From: a virus
DNA length: 51,610 nucleotides
Direction: 5' to 3' (one strand)
Virus record (IMG/VR): IMGVR_UViG_3300021142_001969
Coordinates: 1 to 51,610 of that record
The notes under the pieces are model-generated. The model did no database searches and was not told the origin of the DNA. It worked only from the letters and a program-made list of their open reading frames with translations. The position numbers and the translations under genes are program-made. Below, one piece after another: positions 35,335 to 42,715 of the stretch (its first letter is position 1; each line of letters begins with the position of its first letter).

Positions 35335-37068
35335 ATGAAGCAAAAGATATTTCTTTTATTATTCGGGTTGTTTCTGATAGTTAGTGGCACTAACGCACAA
35401 TGGTTAAGACCAAACTGGAACTATGGAACTATACAAAATAGAATTAATCTTGATAGTACAATATTACTTCCAACTGGTTGTGGAGTACCTTCTGGTGCTA
35501 CTTCATTAAAATCAGTAGACCTTCATAAATCAGCTTTTTATTATGATAGTTGTGGCCATAATGCTTACTTCTATGATCCTTCTACACATTCGTGGGGAAC
35601 TGCTGGAGGTTCATCAACAGCGACCGGCTGGAACTCAATGCTTCAACAGAATCAACCACAGACTTCATACGGAGCTATTCATCTGGCAAACAATGGATTG
35701 GAGTTTGATAGTGCTACATCTTTTCAAATAGGTACTTGGAATTATCTTTATGGGCTTTTCAATTTAGACCAGATGGGTTTTGTTTCTATTGGCGATAGAA
35801 ATGAAGATGTAAACGGAACTTATATTGAGGTAAATGATAATTACGCATTTATAAGAACCAGAAGTGTCGATAATTACGGTGGAGATTGGTCAGGAGTAAA
35901 TTTAGATTTTGATAGCAAAAGATTTGACATAGGCGACTGGAATAATATCAACAATGGTACATTTATTAGAGTAGACGATGATAATAAATGTATATATATA
36001 ACTGCAAACGACTACGATAATACCGGAGGGATGTTGGGGATAAACCTATCTGAAGATAAAAACGGTAGCCTACATAGCAGAAGTGCGTATTTAGGAGACT
36101 TTAATCAAAATCAAAACGGAAACTATATATGGGTCAATGACGAGGATTCTAAAATATATACAAGTAGTGGAGATACCTATGGCAATAACTTGGTTGGACT
36201 TAGTTTGGACTTTGACAATAAGAAATTTCAACTTGGAGATTTTCAAAATAGAAATAATGGTGCACTGTTTACTATAGATGATGATAATGAAAAGGCGTAC
36301 ACAGATTTTGAAGGACACGGTGGCATAGGACTTAATGTTGATTATAATAATAGAATCTATCAATTAGGAGATTATAATGACAATAATAATTCAAATACCA
36401 TTACCATAGATGATGATAATTCAAGAGCATACATTTCGGGAAATAATTATTTAAATGGATTATTTGCTGCAAATTTTGGAGGAGCAGATGATGGCGCAAA
36501 TACAAATGGTAGTGTTTCAATAGGTGATTGGGATGGAGATAATAACAATACTTATTTAAAAGTAGATGATAACAATAGCGTTATATATACCTTAAATGGA
36601 GGAGGAGAAGAAGGATTTTTTTTAGATTTTAACACAGGAAATTTTTCGTTAGGAGATTATGCCAACAGATTTAATAACAATGTTTTGACCCTTGAAAATG
36701 ACGGAGGTAATGCAATATGGTTAAATAATGGCTCAGGGACTGGTTTGCACATGACTTTCAATGGTTCTTTTCAGTACGACTTAGGTGATTGGAATAGTAA
36801 TAATTTTATTAGGGTAAGTTGTGCAGACCAACAGACTCAATTTTATAACGGGCAAAGTATTGCAGCGTTTGACGGTGATAGTAATATTTATTTTCACTCT
36901 GGAGATAATGGAATACAGACATCAGATATTTATTATGGAGCAGGAACATTGTCACCAGAATGGAAACTGGGTGATTATACGAGTGATTCTGGAGCATTTG
37001 CAGAAGGATATATCAATGTAAGCATAGGAGGGCAGGAGTATTATATACTTGCTGCACATCCTTATTAA
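35335..37068 (+). CDS. Exported Asp/Asn-rich tandem-repeat protein
   Basis: The 577-residue protein starts at ATG 35335, directly after late promoter 4; an upstream frame extension from 35269 is just promoter DNA. It has a signal peptide (MKQKIFLLLFGLFLIVSG, cleavage at NAQ). Residues about 148-560 consist of eight to nine repeats of some 40-50 residues with the pattern LGD-x-N-x4-N-G-T-x-I-x-V-D-D-D-N, then LxLDFDNxxF. The DDDN turns suggest calcium-binding beta-solenoid or fibre structure. No enzymatic motif is visible. A secreted fibre-like or surface protein made late is the simplest reading. Confidence 0.7.
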   Translation: MKQKIFLLLFGLFLIVSGTNAQWLRPNWNYGTIQNRINLDSTILLPTGCGVPSGATSLKSVDLHKSAFYYDSCGHNAYFYDPSTHSWGTAGGSSTATGWNSMLQQNQPQTSYGAIHLANNGLEFDSATSFQIGTWNYLYGLFNLDQMGFVSIGDRNEDVNGTYIEVNDNYAFIRTRSVDNYGGDWSGVNLDFDSKRFDIGDWNNINNGTFIRVDDDNKCIYITANDYDNTGGMLGINLSEDKNGSLHSRSAYLGDFNQNQNGNYIWVNDEDSKIYTSSGDTYGNNLVGLSLDFDNKKFQLGDFQNRNNGALFTIDDDNEKAYTDFEGHGGIGLNVDYNNRIYQLGDYNDNNNSNTITIDDDNSRAYISGNNYLNGLFAANFGGADDGANTNGSVSIGDWDGDNNNTYLKVDDNNSVIYTLNGGGEEGFFLDFNTGNFSLGDYANRFNNNVLTLENDGGNAIWLNNGSGTGLHMTFNGSFQYDLGDWNSNNFIRVSCADQQTQFYNGQSIAAFDGDSNIYFHSGDNGIQTSDIYYGAGTLSPEWKLGDYTSDSGAFAEGYINVSIGGQEYYILAAHPY

Positions 37069-37092
37069 TTAGTCATTTTTAAAACAACAAAT

Positions 37093-37437
37093 ATGAAACG
37101 TTTATTTCTGTCAGTTGCGATTTTACTCGCTTTAGGTGCTACTGCTCAACAGGCACCTCGTCAGGGTGGTAATAATGCCACTAAGTTTACAATTGATAGT
37201 ATCTCTATCACGGGTGTCGAGTTCAACACCTTAGTAATTAACACCCCTACCTTCAATGGTAATGTTGCGAGTGTGAACTACTCGTTGATGTATGTGGGAA
37301 CAGTAAGACAGCAATCTTACGCTCAATTGTCTTACAAAGATGTAGTGACAATTCCAGATACTGCATCTGTAAAATATGCGGTAAATACTATTGCTGTTAT
37401 ACTTGCTAATAAAAGAGGACTTACTATTATACATTAA
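37093..37437 (+). CDS. Small exported protein, 114 aa
   Basis: It begins with a signal peptide (MKRLFLSVAILLALGATA) cut before Gln-Gln. The mature part is about 95 residues, beta-rich, with NNATKFTIDSISITGVEFNT. Not recognised. It follows the exported repeat protein by 24 bases and may be its partner. Confidence 0.6.
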   Translation: MKRLFLSVAILLALGATAQQAPRQGGNNATKFTIDSISITGVEFNTLVINTPTFNGNVASVNYSLMYVGTVRQQSYAQLSYKDVVTIPDTASVKYAVNTIAVILANKRGLTIIH

Positions 37438-37456
37438 TCTTTTTAACCCTTACATT

Positions 37457-37675
37457 ATGAGCCCAACACAATGGCAGGCAATTATAGCAGCGTTTGTGGC
37501 TGCTTTTACTCTATTAATTTTTATCATAAACTTATTTAGTCGGATAAGAACTTTAGAAGTTGAAGTTTCTCAATTAAGAGAAAATGAGAAGAATACTAAC
37601 AGCAAGTTCGATGAAATAATGGTTCTGCTAAGAGAGGTGCTTGTAAAGCTGGAGGGTAAACAAAATAGGATATAA
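37457..37675 (+). CDS. Membrane-anchored coiled-coil protein, holin/antiholin candidate
   Basis: The 72-residue protein has one membrane segment (IIAAFVAAFTLLIFIINLF, about 9-27) and a coiled coil behind it (RIRTLEVEVSQLREN to the end). It opens the lysis cassette. The order is the reverse of XhlA-type proteins but the parts are the same. The ATG at 37457 is preferred; an upstream extension overlaps the preceding gene. Confidence 0.6.
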   Translation: MSPTQWQAIIAAFVAAFTLLIFIINLFSRIRTLEVEVSQLRENEKNTNSKFDEIMVLLREVLVKLEGKQNRI

Positions 37676-37698
37676 TATTCATCATAAAATAAAGTAAA

Positions 37699-37941
37699 AT
37701 GAAAGAGTTTTTAAGTAATCTGGTAAAAATCAAGATTACCGACCTATTGGCAATATTGATTACACTGGGGTCATTTGGTTTTCTGTATGCTCTTCTATTC
37801 ATTAAAGTGCCTGACAGTAACAAAGACATTACCAATATTACTATCGGGTTTGTTCTTGGCTCTTTCGTTGCAGGTGTTGCTGGGTTTTATTTCGGTGCAA
37901 GTAAGAAAGATACACCAATTCAAGACCTACCAAAACCATAG
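37699..37941 (+). CDS. Holin candidate with two membrane segments, 80 aa
   Basis: Two hydrophobic segments (ITDLLAILITLGSFGFLYALLF in parts, and TIGFVLGSFVAGVAGFYFG) are joined by a short polar loop (KVPDSNKD) and followed by a charged tail. Size and layout fit a class II holin that opens the inner membrane to release endolysin, which here has no signal peptide. Confidence 0.6.
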   Translation: MKEFLSNLVKIKITDLLAILITLGSFGFLYALLFIKVPDSNKDITNITIGFVLGSFVAGVAGFYFGASKKDTPIQDLPKP

Positions 37942-37945
37942 TAGT

Positions 37946-38584
37946 ATGAAACATAAAATAATAGTCATAGGGGTATTTATGGCATGGATATTTGTTGTTA
38001 TTTGTGCTTTGTCAAGTTGCAATGTTTCCAAACACATCAATAAGACTAGCACAGATAGCACAAGTGTTGTTAAGAAAGATTCTGCAAATAGTTCAATAGC
38101 TAACCTAAGTAAGTCAGATGGCAGCACTACCAGTGATAGTAGTAGTCTTGATATTGAGCTTTACAATCCTTTGCAAAATGATACTCCTAATGTTCAGACA
38201 GGAGATATTGAACAACCAAAACTAAATCCTGCTAAAGGGAGTTCTGTTCATATTACACCTAAAAAAGATGGAGGATTTGATATTGAATCAAACACTCCGA
38301 TTAAATCAATTAAAACTAAATCGAGCAAAACTACCGAGCAGCATAAGACAACCGATTCATCTAATGTCAAGGTTAATACTATTCATACTTCAGATAGTAG
38401 TCATTTAGTGAAAGATGTTAAGACTGTTGATAAGGTGAGTAAATCGGCTATTAGCTTCTTTGACTGGATAGCTATTGTCATTGGTGGTATTGTAGTGGTT
38501 TATATCGCTGCTGCAATTTATTTGAAAGCTAATCCATTAGCCTGGATATTGGGATTTGTAAGAAAGAAAACAGGGGAGGTATAA
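37946..38584 (+). CDS. Unimolecular spanin (u-spanin) candidate
   Basis: The 212-residue protein starts at ATG 37946 with a lipoprotein signal; the lipobox is L22-S23-S24-C25. It continues through a long Ser/Thr/Lys-rich periplasmic part and ends with a membrane segment (FDWIAIVIGGIVVVYIAAAIY) and a basic cytoplasmic tail (VRKKTGEV). An outer-membrane lipid anchor plus a C-terminal inner-membrane segment in one chain is the defining layout of T1-type u-spanins, which fuse the two membranes in the last step of lysis. An in-frame extension from 37775 overlaps the holin gene in another frame and is rejected. Confidence 0.7.
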   Translation: MKHKIIVIGVFMAWIFVVICALSSCNVSKHINKTSTDSTSVVKKDSANSSIANLSKSDGSTTSDSSSLDIELYNPLQNDTPNVQTGDIEQPKLNPAKGSSVHITPKKDGGFDIESNTPIKSIKTKSSKTTEQHKTTDSSNVKVNTIHTSDSSHLVKDVKTVDKVSKSAISFFDWIAIVIGGIVVVYIAAAIYLKANPLAWILGFVRKKTGEV

Positions 38585-38585
38585 T

Positions 38586-38786
38586 ATGCTATCAATAATA
38601 CTACATGTCTATTTCGTAGTGAATATCTTCTTAACTGGAGTAGCGTTCGATAAATATGATTTTACCAAAGAAGGATTTTCATTTAAAGGATTGTCTCAGT
38701 ATATAGCACTGCTATTCTTTGGCACCCTGATAGGTATTTACATAACAGCAATATTGCCATTAACGGACGATAAAGAATCAAATTAA
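38586..38786 (+). CDS. Small two-segment membrane protein, 66 aa
   Basis: Membrane segments lie at about 3-20 (IILHVYFVVNIFLTGVAF) and 38-57 (YIALLFFGTLIGIYITAIL), with an acidic end. It lies in the lysis cassette directly after the spanin. It could be a second holin, an antiholin, or a superinfection protein. Confidence 0.55.
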   Translation: MLSIILHVYFVVNIFLTGVAFDKYDFTKEGFSFKGLSQYIALLFFGTLIGIYITAILPLTDDKESN

Positions 38787-38791
38787 ACAAA

Positions 38792-39457
38792 ATGAAAAAA
38801 TTACTACTTATCATTTTCCTGATGTCGGGAATATGTTCTTTCGCGCAACATACAATCGAAGTTAAGCACCAGTATTACACCTTAGAATTTGACACAGTTC
38901 TAAAGTCTCCATTAGTAAGTTGGTATATCCAGACTACAGCACATGCAACTTCTACAAATAAAATTGACCGTAAGACTGTTGCTGCTTTCCATCAGGATCC
39001 GTTAATAAATTCAAAGTATCAGGTAGCCAATAATAAGGAATACCTTAGAAACGGCAAGTTCGATAAAGGACACCTATCTCCATATAGTGCCTTTTACTTT
39101 GATTTAACCGCAGCTAAAGAAAGTATGTTCTATACCAATACTGCACCTCAGTACAGCTTCTTTAACGAGCATCCACATGAAAGGTTGGAACAGTACGTTT
39201 TAAAGACATTAGCCCCGGAGCATGATAGTATTTATGTTTATACCGGTTGTTTGTACGGTAATAATAAAATGAAGAATTGCCCAATTCCTGATTACTACTG
39301 GAAGGTAATAGTATATGATAATGGAAGTAAAGTAGAGCAATGGTTAGAGCCTAATGAAATTACCGATAACTCTGATTATACAAGATACTCAGTAAGTATG
39401 GAAATTTTAAAGAAAAAAATATTTGAGTATTACCCCAAACTAAAACTACCGTTTTGA
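38792..39457 (+). CDS. Exported DNA/RNA non-specific endonuclease (NUC1 type)
   Basis: The 221-residue protein has a signal peptide (MKKLLLIIFLMSGICSFA, then Gln19). The beta-beta-alpha-metal nuclease site is D91-K92-G93-H94 (DKGHLSP, a variant of DRGH), with TNTAPQ (115-120) and FFNEHPHERLE (123-133) giving the metal-binding Asn and the last Glu. NucA-type enzymes cut DNA and RNA without sequence preference and need Mg. Secretion to the periplasm or medium at lysis could remove host DNA, reduce viscosity or destroy competing phage DNA. Confidence 0.8.
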   Translation: MKKLLLIIFLMSGICSFAQHTIEVKHQYYTLEFDTVLKSPLVSWYIQTTAHATSTNKIDRKTVAAFHQDPLINSKYQVANNKEYLRNGKFDKGHLSPYSAFYFDLTAAKESMFYTNTAPQYSFFNEHPHERLEQYVLKTLAPEHDSIYVYTGCLYGNNKMKNCPIPDYYWKVIVYDNGSKVEQWLEPNEITDNSDYTRYSVSMEILKKKIFEYYPKLKLPF

Positions 39458-39657
39458 AAATAGAAATACTTTGCGATATAGATAGCAATTTCCCAAATAA
39501 AAGTAAAGGGCATAAAGTGAATTATGCTAAGAAAGGGGAAAAGCTTTTAGCCATCGAAAGAACGGACGGGCAAAGTATTTTAGTCAGACACCCAAAAAAC
39601 AATTTTATTCTATTTAAAACCGAAGAAAATAAAAAGTATAAAATCATACAGCTATGA
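39454..39657 (+). CDS. Hypothetical protein, 67 aa, TTG start
   Basis: Not recognised. The frame starts at a TTG that overlaps the nuclease stop (TTGA), which favours coupled translation; no ATG is nearby. The product is basic, beta-rich and SH3-like in length (KGHKVNYAKKGEKLLAIERTDG). Confidence 0.5.
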   Translation: MKIEILCDIDSNFPNKSKGHKVNYAKKGEKLLAIERTDGQSILVRHPKNNFILFKTEENKKYKIIQL

Positions 39658-39833
39658 CAACAGAATTTAAAAACTACATCAAAGAATTAGAGATTAATAA
39701 ATTCGATTGTAGTTTGGACATTAAGTCTTATTGGCAGCAAATTTAATGGCTGAAGGAAAAGAAGGCAAACGCAATAGGGCAATTAAAAATAGTAAATAGA
39801 CAATTGGAAATAGCAAAAATAAGAAAGAATTAA
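39654..39833 (+). pseudogene. Small gene interrupted by an in-frame TAA
   Basis: An ATG at 39654 (ATGA overlap with the gene before) opens a 30-codon frame ending in TAA at 39744-39746. The same frame then continues without a stop for 28 codons (WLKEKKANAIGQLKIVNRQ) to TAA at 39831, three bases before the endolysin ATG. One C-to-T change (CAA to TAA) would explain it. The combined 59-residue charged helical product would fill the gap exactly. Confidence 0.5.
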
Positions 39834-39835
39834 TT

Positions 39836-40438
39836 ATGGATTTACCATTATCACAACATCAAGCCGTTATGGCAGCAAATTGGATGGAACTTAATTTTGG
39901 AGACAAGATTAAAGCTGCTACATCTAACAGTAAATTCACTCCTGATATTATTATTGCTATCGCTTTGCAAGAATCCGCTATTGATTGGATTGGATGGATT
40001 AAGAAGTACACGCCAGCGCAGATATTAGCACTTTGTATTTCCGACCCGACAGGAGACCAGCCCGATACAGTTAGAAATGTTTTCCCGAAAGATTTGGCAC
40101 ACTTCAAATTAGTGTATCCTGATTTAGCAGATATGTTAGTGGCAGAAGGAAATAAATACAGAGCTGCTAAGGGGTGGAGTCCGAGACAATGGCTTTGCAA
40201 AGCTTACGGAATATTTCAGTATGATATTCAGGCCATAACTACAGATAAAGATTTCTTCGCGAATAAAAGATGGTATGATTTCGATTACTGTCTTAATAGG
40301 CTTATGCAAGAGCTTCACACCAAAATAGAAATGACAGGCGATGTGTGGGGAGCGATAAAGCATTACAACGGCTCAGGGGCTGCCGCTGATGCTTATATGC
40401 TGAATGTAAAACAGTTTCACGACTGGATAACAACATAG
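39836..40438 (+). CDS. Endolysin, lysozyme/SLT-like
   Basis: The 200-residue protein has the order seen in goose-lysozyme and transglycosylase folds: catalytic Glu46 in IAIALQESAI, then KAYGIFQYD, and IKHYNGSG near the C-terminus. It cuts the glycan strands of peptidoglycan. It has no signal peptide, so it needs one of the holin candidates upstream to reach the wall. It is the last gene of the late region. Confidence 0.75.
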   Translation: MDLPLSQHQAVMAANWMELNFGDKIKAATSNSKFTPDIIIAIALQESAIDWIGWIKKYTPAQILALCISDPTGDQPDTVRNVFPKDLAHFKLVYPDLADMLVAEGNKYRAAKGWSPRQWLCKAYGIFQYDIQAITTDKDFFANKRWYDFDYCLNRLMQELHTKIEMTGDVWGAIKHYNGSGAAADAYMLNVKQFHDWITT

Positions 40439-40467
40439 GGTACTTTTACTATACTATACACAATACG

Positions 40468-40495
40468 GGGCTGCTATTCTTAGCGGCCTTTTTTT
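40468..40495. terminator. Terminator between late operon and integrase
   Basis: GGGCTGC (40468-40474) pairs with GCGGCC (40483-40488, one T-G pair), followed by seven T. It ends the late transcript just before the convergent integrase gene. Confidence 0.8.
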
Positions 40496-40497
40496 AT

Positions 40498-41679
40498 CTA
40501 AAACTTATTCCCTACAGCTCTTAATCTCTGATGTATTCTTTCTTTTTCACCAACTGCATAGTGAGCCATGGTTACAACCGTTGTAGTATGTCCAGCCATG
40601 CTAGCTGCTGCCTGTAAATCTAATATTGCTGCAGTCTCATCCAGATTCAAATGTTTAAGGCTGTAGAAGTCTGCTGTAATGCCTAATGGCTTTTTAACTA
40701 ACCGGTACCATCTTTTAGTTATTTGAATTGGGGTAATAGGTAGTGCTCCTGGTTTTAAATCGTAACTAAATATATAATCTCCATCTTTTGAATTTTGGAC
40801 AGAATTAGTCCAAAAGGGTAAAGCCACATCTTTTATAACCTTCATTACTTCTTTCCTGCTCCTACCCTTCTTAACAACTATTTTAAACCGTTGGTTCTTT
40901 AAATCAACATCTTCTTTTTTAATAAGTAGTAGTTCGCTAATTCTTGCGCCTGAATGGAAGAAGATTTGTAAGAAGTTCCAAAATGTAGGATATTTACTTT
41001 CCACATGATCGGTAACCATCTTTCGTTCTTTCTCGGTTAGAGTAGTCCTTATTTTCTTCAGCACTTCTTTTTTAGCTATCCCAATAATCGGATTAAACTC
41101 CATCGCCTCCAGTTCTACCAGCTCTTTAAAAATGATAGACATATACTTCCGGTAATTATTGAAAGTATTATTACTCCAATTGTTCTTACCTCCTAAGTAG
41201 TCAAAGATGGCGCGAATATGTTTGCGCTTGATTTCTCCTATTTGGACCATATCATAGCGAAGTTTTTTAGCTCCAGTTTCGAAGTGCCGGAACATTCCGA
41301 CAATCCCCTGCCTGGTCTTAGGTTCTAAAGTCAGCTTATCGAGAGCTTTGGCCATCGCTTCCAAAAGATAAATCCGGGGGTTAATTTCTTCCTCGCTTGC
41401 AATTATTCCAGTTATAGGGTTATAGCCAGATAAGAGTAAGGAAAGCTCATTATCGATTAATATTTGGGTATCGCTCCTTCTATCTTCCCTGGTCTTGGAG
41501 CTGTTCATCCCTTTAATGATCTTCAGCTTAGGCGCAATCTTACCATTTTTTAAAATTGTTGGGTCGTAGAACCGGTATTGAATATACCAGTCTTTGCTTG
41601 TGGTAGCTCTTAATGTTTTCCAATTTGTCGGGTTAACCTTCAATTCCGAGCAATAACATCCATTAGGTAGTTGTATCAT
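40498..41679 (-). CDS. int: Tyrosine recombinase (phage integrase)
   Basis: The 393-residue integrase has an arm-binding N-terminal part, a SAM-like core-binding region (about 100-200) and a catalytic domain with Arg246 in HSGARISELLLI, a beta-hairpin Lys (VVKKGRSRKE, 268-277), His364 in MAGHTTT and nucleophile Tyr374 in HYAVGE. The box that is normally H-x-x-R reads Y339-S-L-K342, so Arg is replaced by Lys and His by Tyr. It inserts the phage at a tRNA-Arg(TCT) gene; attP lies 107 bases upstream, and an arm-type repeat starts only 14 bases before its ATG, so binding may also control its expression. Confidence 0.9.
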   Translation of the reverse strand: MIQLPNGCYCSELKVNPTNWKTLRATTSKDWYIQYRFYDPTILKNGKIAPKLKIIKGMNSSKTREDRRSDTQILIDNELSLLLSGYNPITGIIASEEEINPRIYLLEAMAKALDKLTLEPKTRQGIVGMFRHFETGAKKLRYDMVQIGEIKRKHIRAIFDYLGGKNNWSNNTFNNYRKYMSIIFKELVELEAMEFNPIIGIAKKEVLKKIRTTLTEKERKMVTDHVESKYPTFWNFLQIFFHSGARISELLLIKKEDVDLKNQRFKIVVKKGRSRKEVMKVIKDVALPFWTNSVQNSKDGDYIFSYDLKPGALPITPIQITKRWYRLVKKPLGITADFYSLKHLNLDETAAILDLQAAASMAGHTTTVVTMAHYAVGEKERIHQRLRAVGNKF

Positions 41680-41692
41680 ACATTCAATATTT

Positions 41693-41711
41693 TGTTAACG
41701 ATTGTGTTAAC
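41693..41711. promoter_or_regulatory. Left arm-type integrase site (candidate)
   Basis: TGTTAACGATTGTGTTAAC matches the right site at 41902 in 18 of 19 bases and in the same orientation. Its centre is about 106 bp from the attP core centre. Each copy contains two GTTAAC palindromes 12 bp apart. Confidence 0.6.
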
Positions 41712-41746
41712 TGTTGATAAAATCTACCGTAAAATTGAGAGGGGTA

Positions 41747-41780
41747 AAAACGCCTGAAAGTCAATGCCAACAGGCGTTTT
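41747..41780 (-). terminator. Terminator between attP and integrase, strong on the minus strand
   Basis: AAAACGCCTG (41747-41756) and CAGGCGTTTT (41771-41780) form a perfect 10-bp stem. Read leftward it follows the tRNA-like attP end after five bases and is followed by a T-run. It would end both the lysogeny operon and the host tRNA transcript after integration. Confidence 0.75.
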
Positions 41781-41785
41781 CGTAA

Positions 41786-41829
41786 TGTGAACCGGATTGG
41801 ATTCGAACCAATGACCTATAGCTTAGAAG
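41786..41829 (-). other. attP core: 3' half of tRNA-Arg(TCT)
   Basis: On the minus strand this stretch reads as the 3' half of a tRNA: anticodon loop CTTCTAA (anticodon TCT, 41825-41827), the 3' anticodon arm, T-arm with TTCGAAT loop, acceptor GGTTCAC and discriminator A. The 5' half is missing, so it is no working tRNA. It rebuilds the host tRNA-Arg gene on integration. Crossover probably falls in the anticodon region. Confidence 0.8.
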
Positions 41830-41869
41830 GGAGCTTTTAGCCCTTGTTTCTCAATATTTACGATAGAGA

Positions 41870-42187
41870 TTATCTCTGTTTTGTCGATTTTGTTGTTTTC
41901 GTGTTAACGATTTTGTTAACCGGCTTATCCCTGAATATATTCTTTTCTAAACCCATAATCCAGTTAGCGTTAACGTTATATATTTTACAGATTGCTTCTA
42001 TATGCGCAATCTTAAATCTTTGTTTGCCGGTTGTTACCTGATGAATATGTTGTTGATGTAATGTACAGTGACCATGTTCAGTTACATACTCGCAGAACTG
42101 CTTTTTCGTTTCAATTTTACCAGATGCCAATAGTTTGTCTATAAGCTCGAGCATTCTTTGATCTGATATGGCTAATTGTAAGGTCAT
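41870..42187 (-). CDS. Small HTH protein of the lysogeny operon, 105 aa
   Basis: The product has an XRE-like helix-turn-helix arrangement (KKQFCEYVTEHG, HQQHIHQVTTGKQRFKIAHIEAICKIYNVNANWIMG in parts) and a basic tail (TKTTKSTKQR). It overlaps the DUF4468 stop by one base (TAATG). It ends next to attP, and its last codons contain the right arm-type repeat. It could be an excisionase-like or second regulatory protein. Confidence 0.6.
   Translation of the reverse strand: MTLQLAISDQRMLELIDKLLASGKIETKKQFCEYVTEHGHCTLHQQHIHQVTTGKQRFKIAHIEAICKIYNVNANWIMGLEKNIFRDKPVNKIVNTKTTKSTKQR
41902..41920. promoter_or_regulatory. Right arm-type integrase site (candidate)
   Basis: TGTTAACGATTTTGTTAAC differs from the left site in one base. 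Its centre lies about 104 bp from the attP core centre, almost a mirror of the left distance. It is embedded in the 3' end of the HTH gene. Confidence 0.6.
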
Positions 42188-42705
42188 TAGAAATTATTAT
42201 CTATAGCTTTTAGCATTGCAGCTTTGAACCTTGAAATTATATCCTTGCAACTTTCATCAATTCTTTGGATAAACTTACTATTACTTCTAGGGTGTTTAAT
42301 AATATTTTCTGCCGGCATATCAATTTTTCCGTGAGCAGAACTAGCTGGTATTGATACATAAATATTGTATAATTGTATTCTGTATTTATTATCCTTTACG
42401 GTTATGTTTATTACATAGTATATATCTTGCTCTAATGGACCAGTCATAAAATTGCCAACAGATTTTTGCGTGTATCCCTTACCCATAATAATACCACCAT
42501 CTTTATCATCAATCTGTAATACATCTTTTCCGCTATTAAAAGTATTTACAAACCAGGCTTTTGCTTTCATAAAAGCTTCAGCTTTATTTAAAGGTGTGCT
42601 GTCTATGGATTCATAGAATACTTTCCCTTCTTTCAGTGGAAGTTCTGTTTGTCCAAATCCATTAACCGAAATTGCGATTAATGCAACTAATAATATGTGT
42701 TTCAT
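42187..42705 (-). CDS. Exported DUF4468 protein, lysogenic conversion candidate
   Basis: The 172-residue protein has a signal peptide (MKHILLVALIAISVNGFG, then Gln19). The mature part matches DUF4468: FYESIDSTPLNKAEAFMKAKAWFVNTF in pieces, DDKDGGIIMGKG, and YYVINITVKDNKYRIQLYNI. DUF4468 is a Bacteroidota domain of unknown role with a TBP-like fold, found in exported host proteins. In the repressor operon it would be made by the lysogen, so it may alter the cell envelope or block other phages. Confidence 0.75.
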   Translation of the reverse strand: MKHILLVALIAISVNGFGQTELPLKEGKVFYESIDSTPLNKAEAFMKAKAWFVNTFNSGKDVLQIDDKDGGIIMGKGYTQKSVGNFMTGPLEQDIYYVINITVKDNKYRIQLYNIYVSIPASSAHGKIDMPAENIIKHPRSNSKFIQRIDESCKDIISRFKAAMLKAIDNNF

Positions 42706-42715
42706 AATTTTTGTA

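Noticed and set aside
35543-35731. 62-codon plus-strand frame inside the exported repeat protein gene
   Set aside because: It is a second frame of a gene with clear signal peptide and repeats; no own start signals.
41786-41869. A complete second tRNA gene at attP
   Set aside because: Only the 3' half from the anticodon loop is present; no D-arm or 5' acceptor strand can be found, so it is an attachment core.
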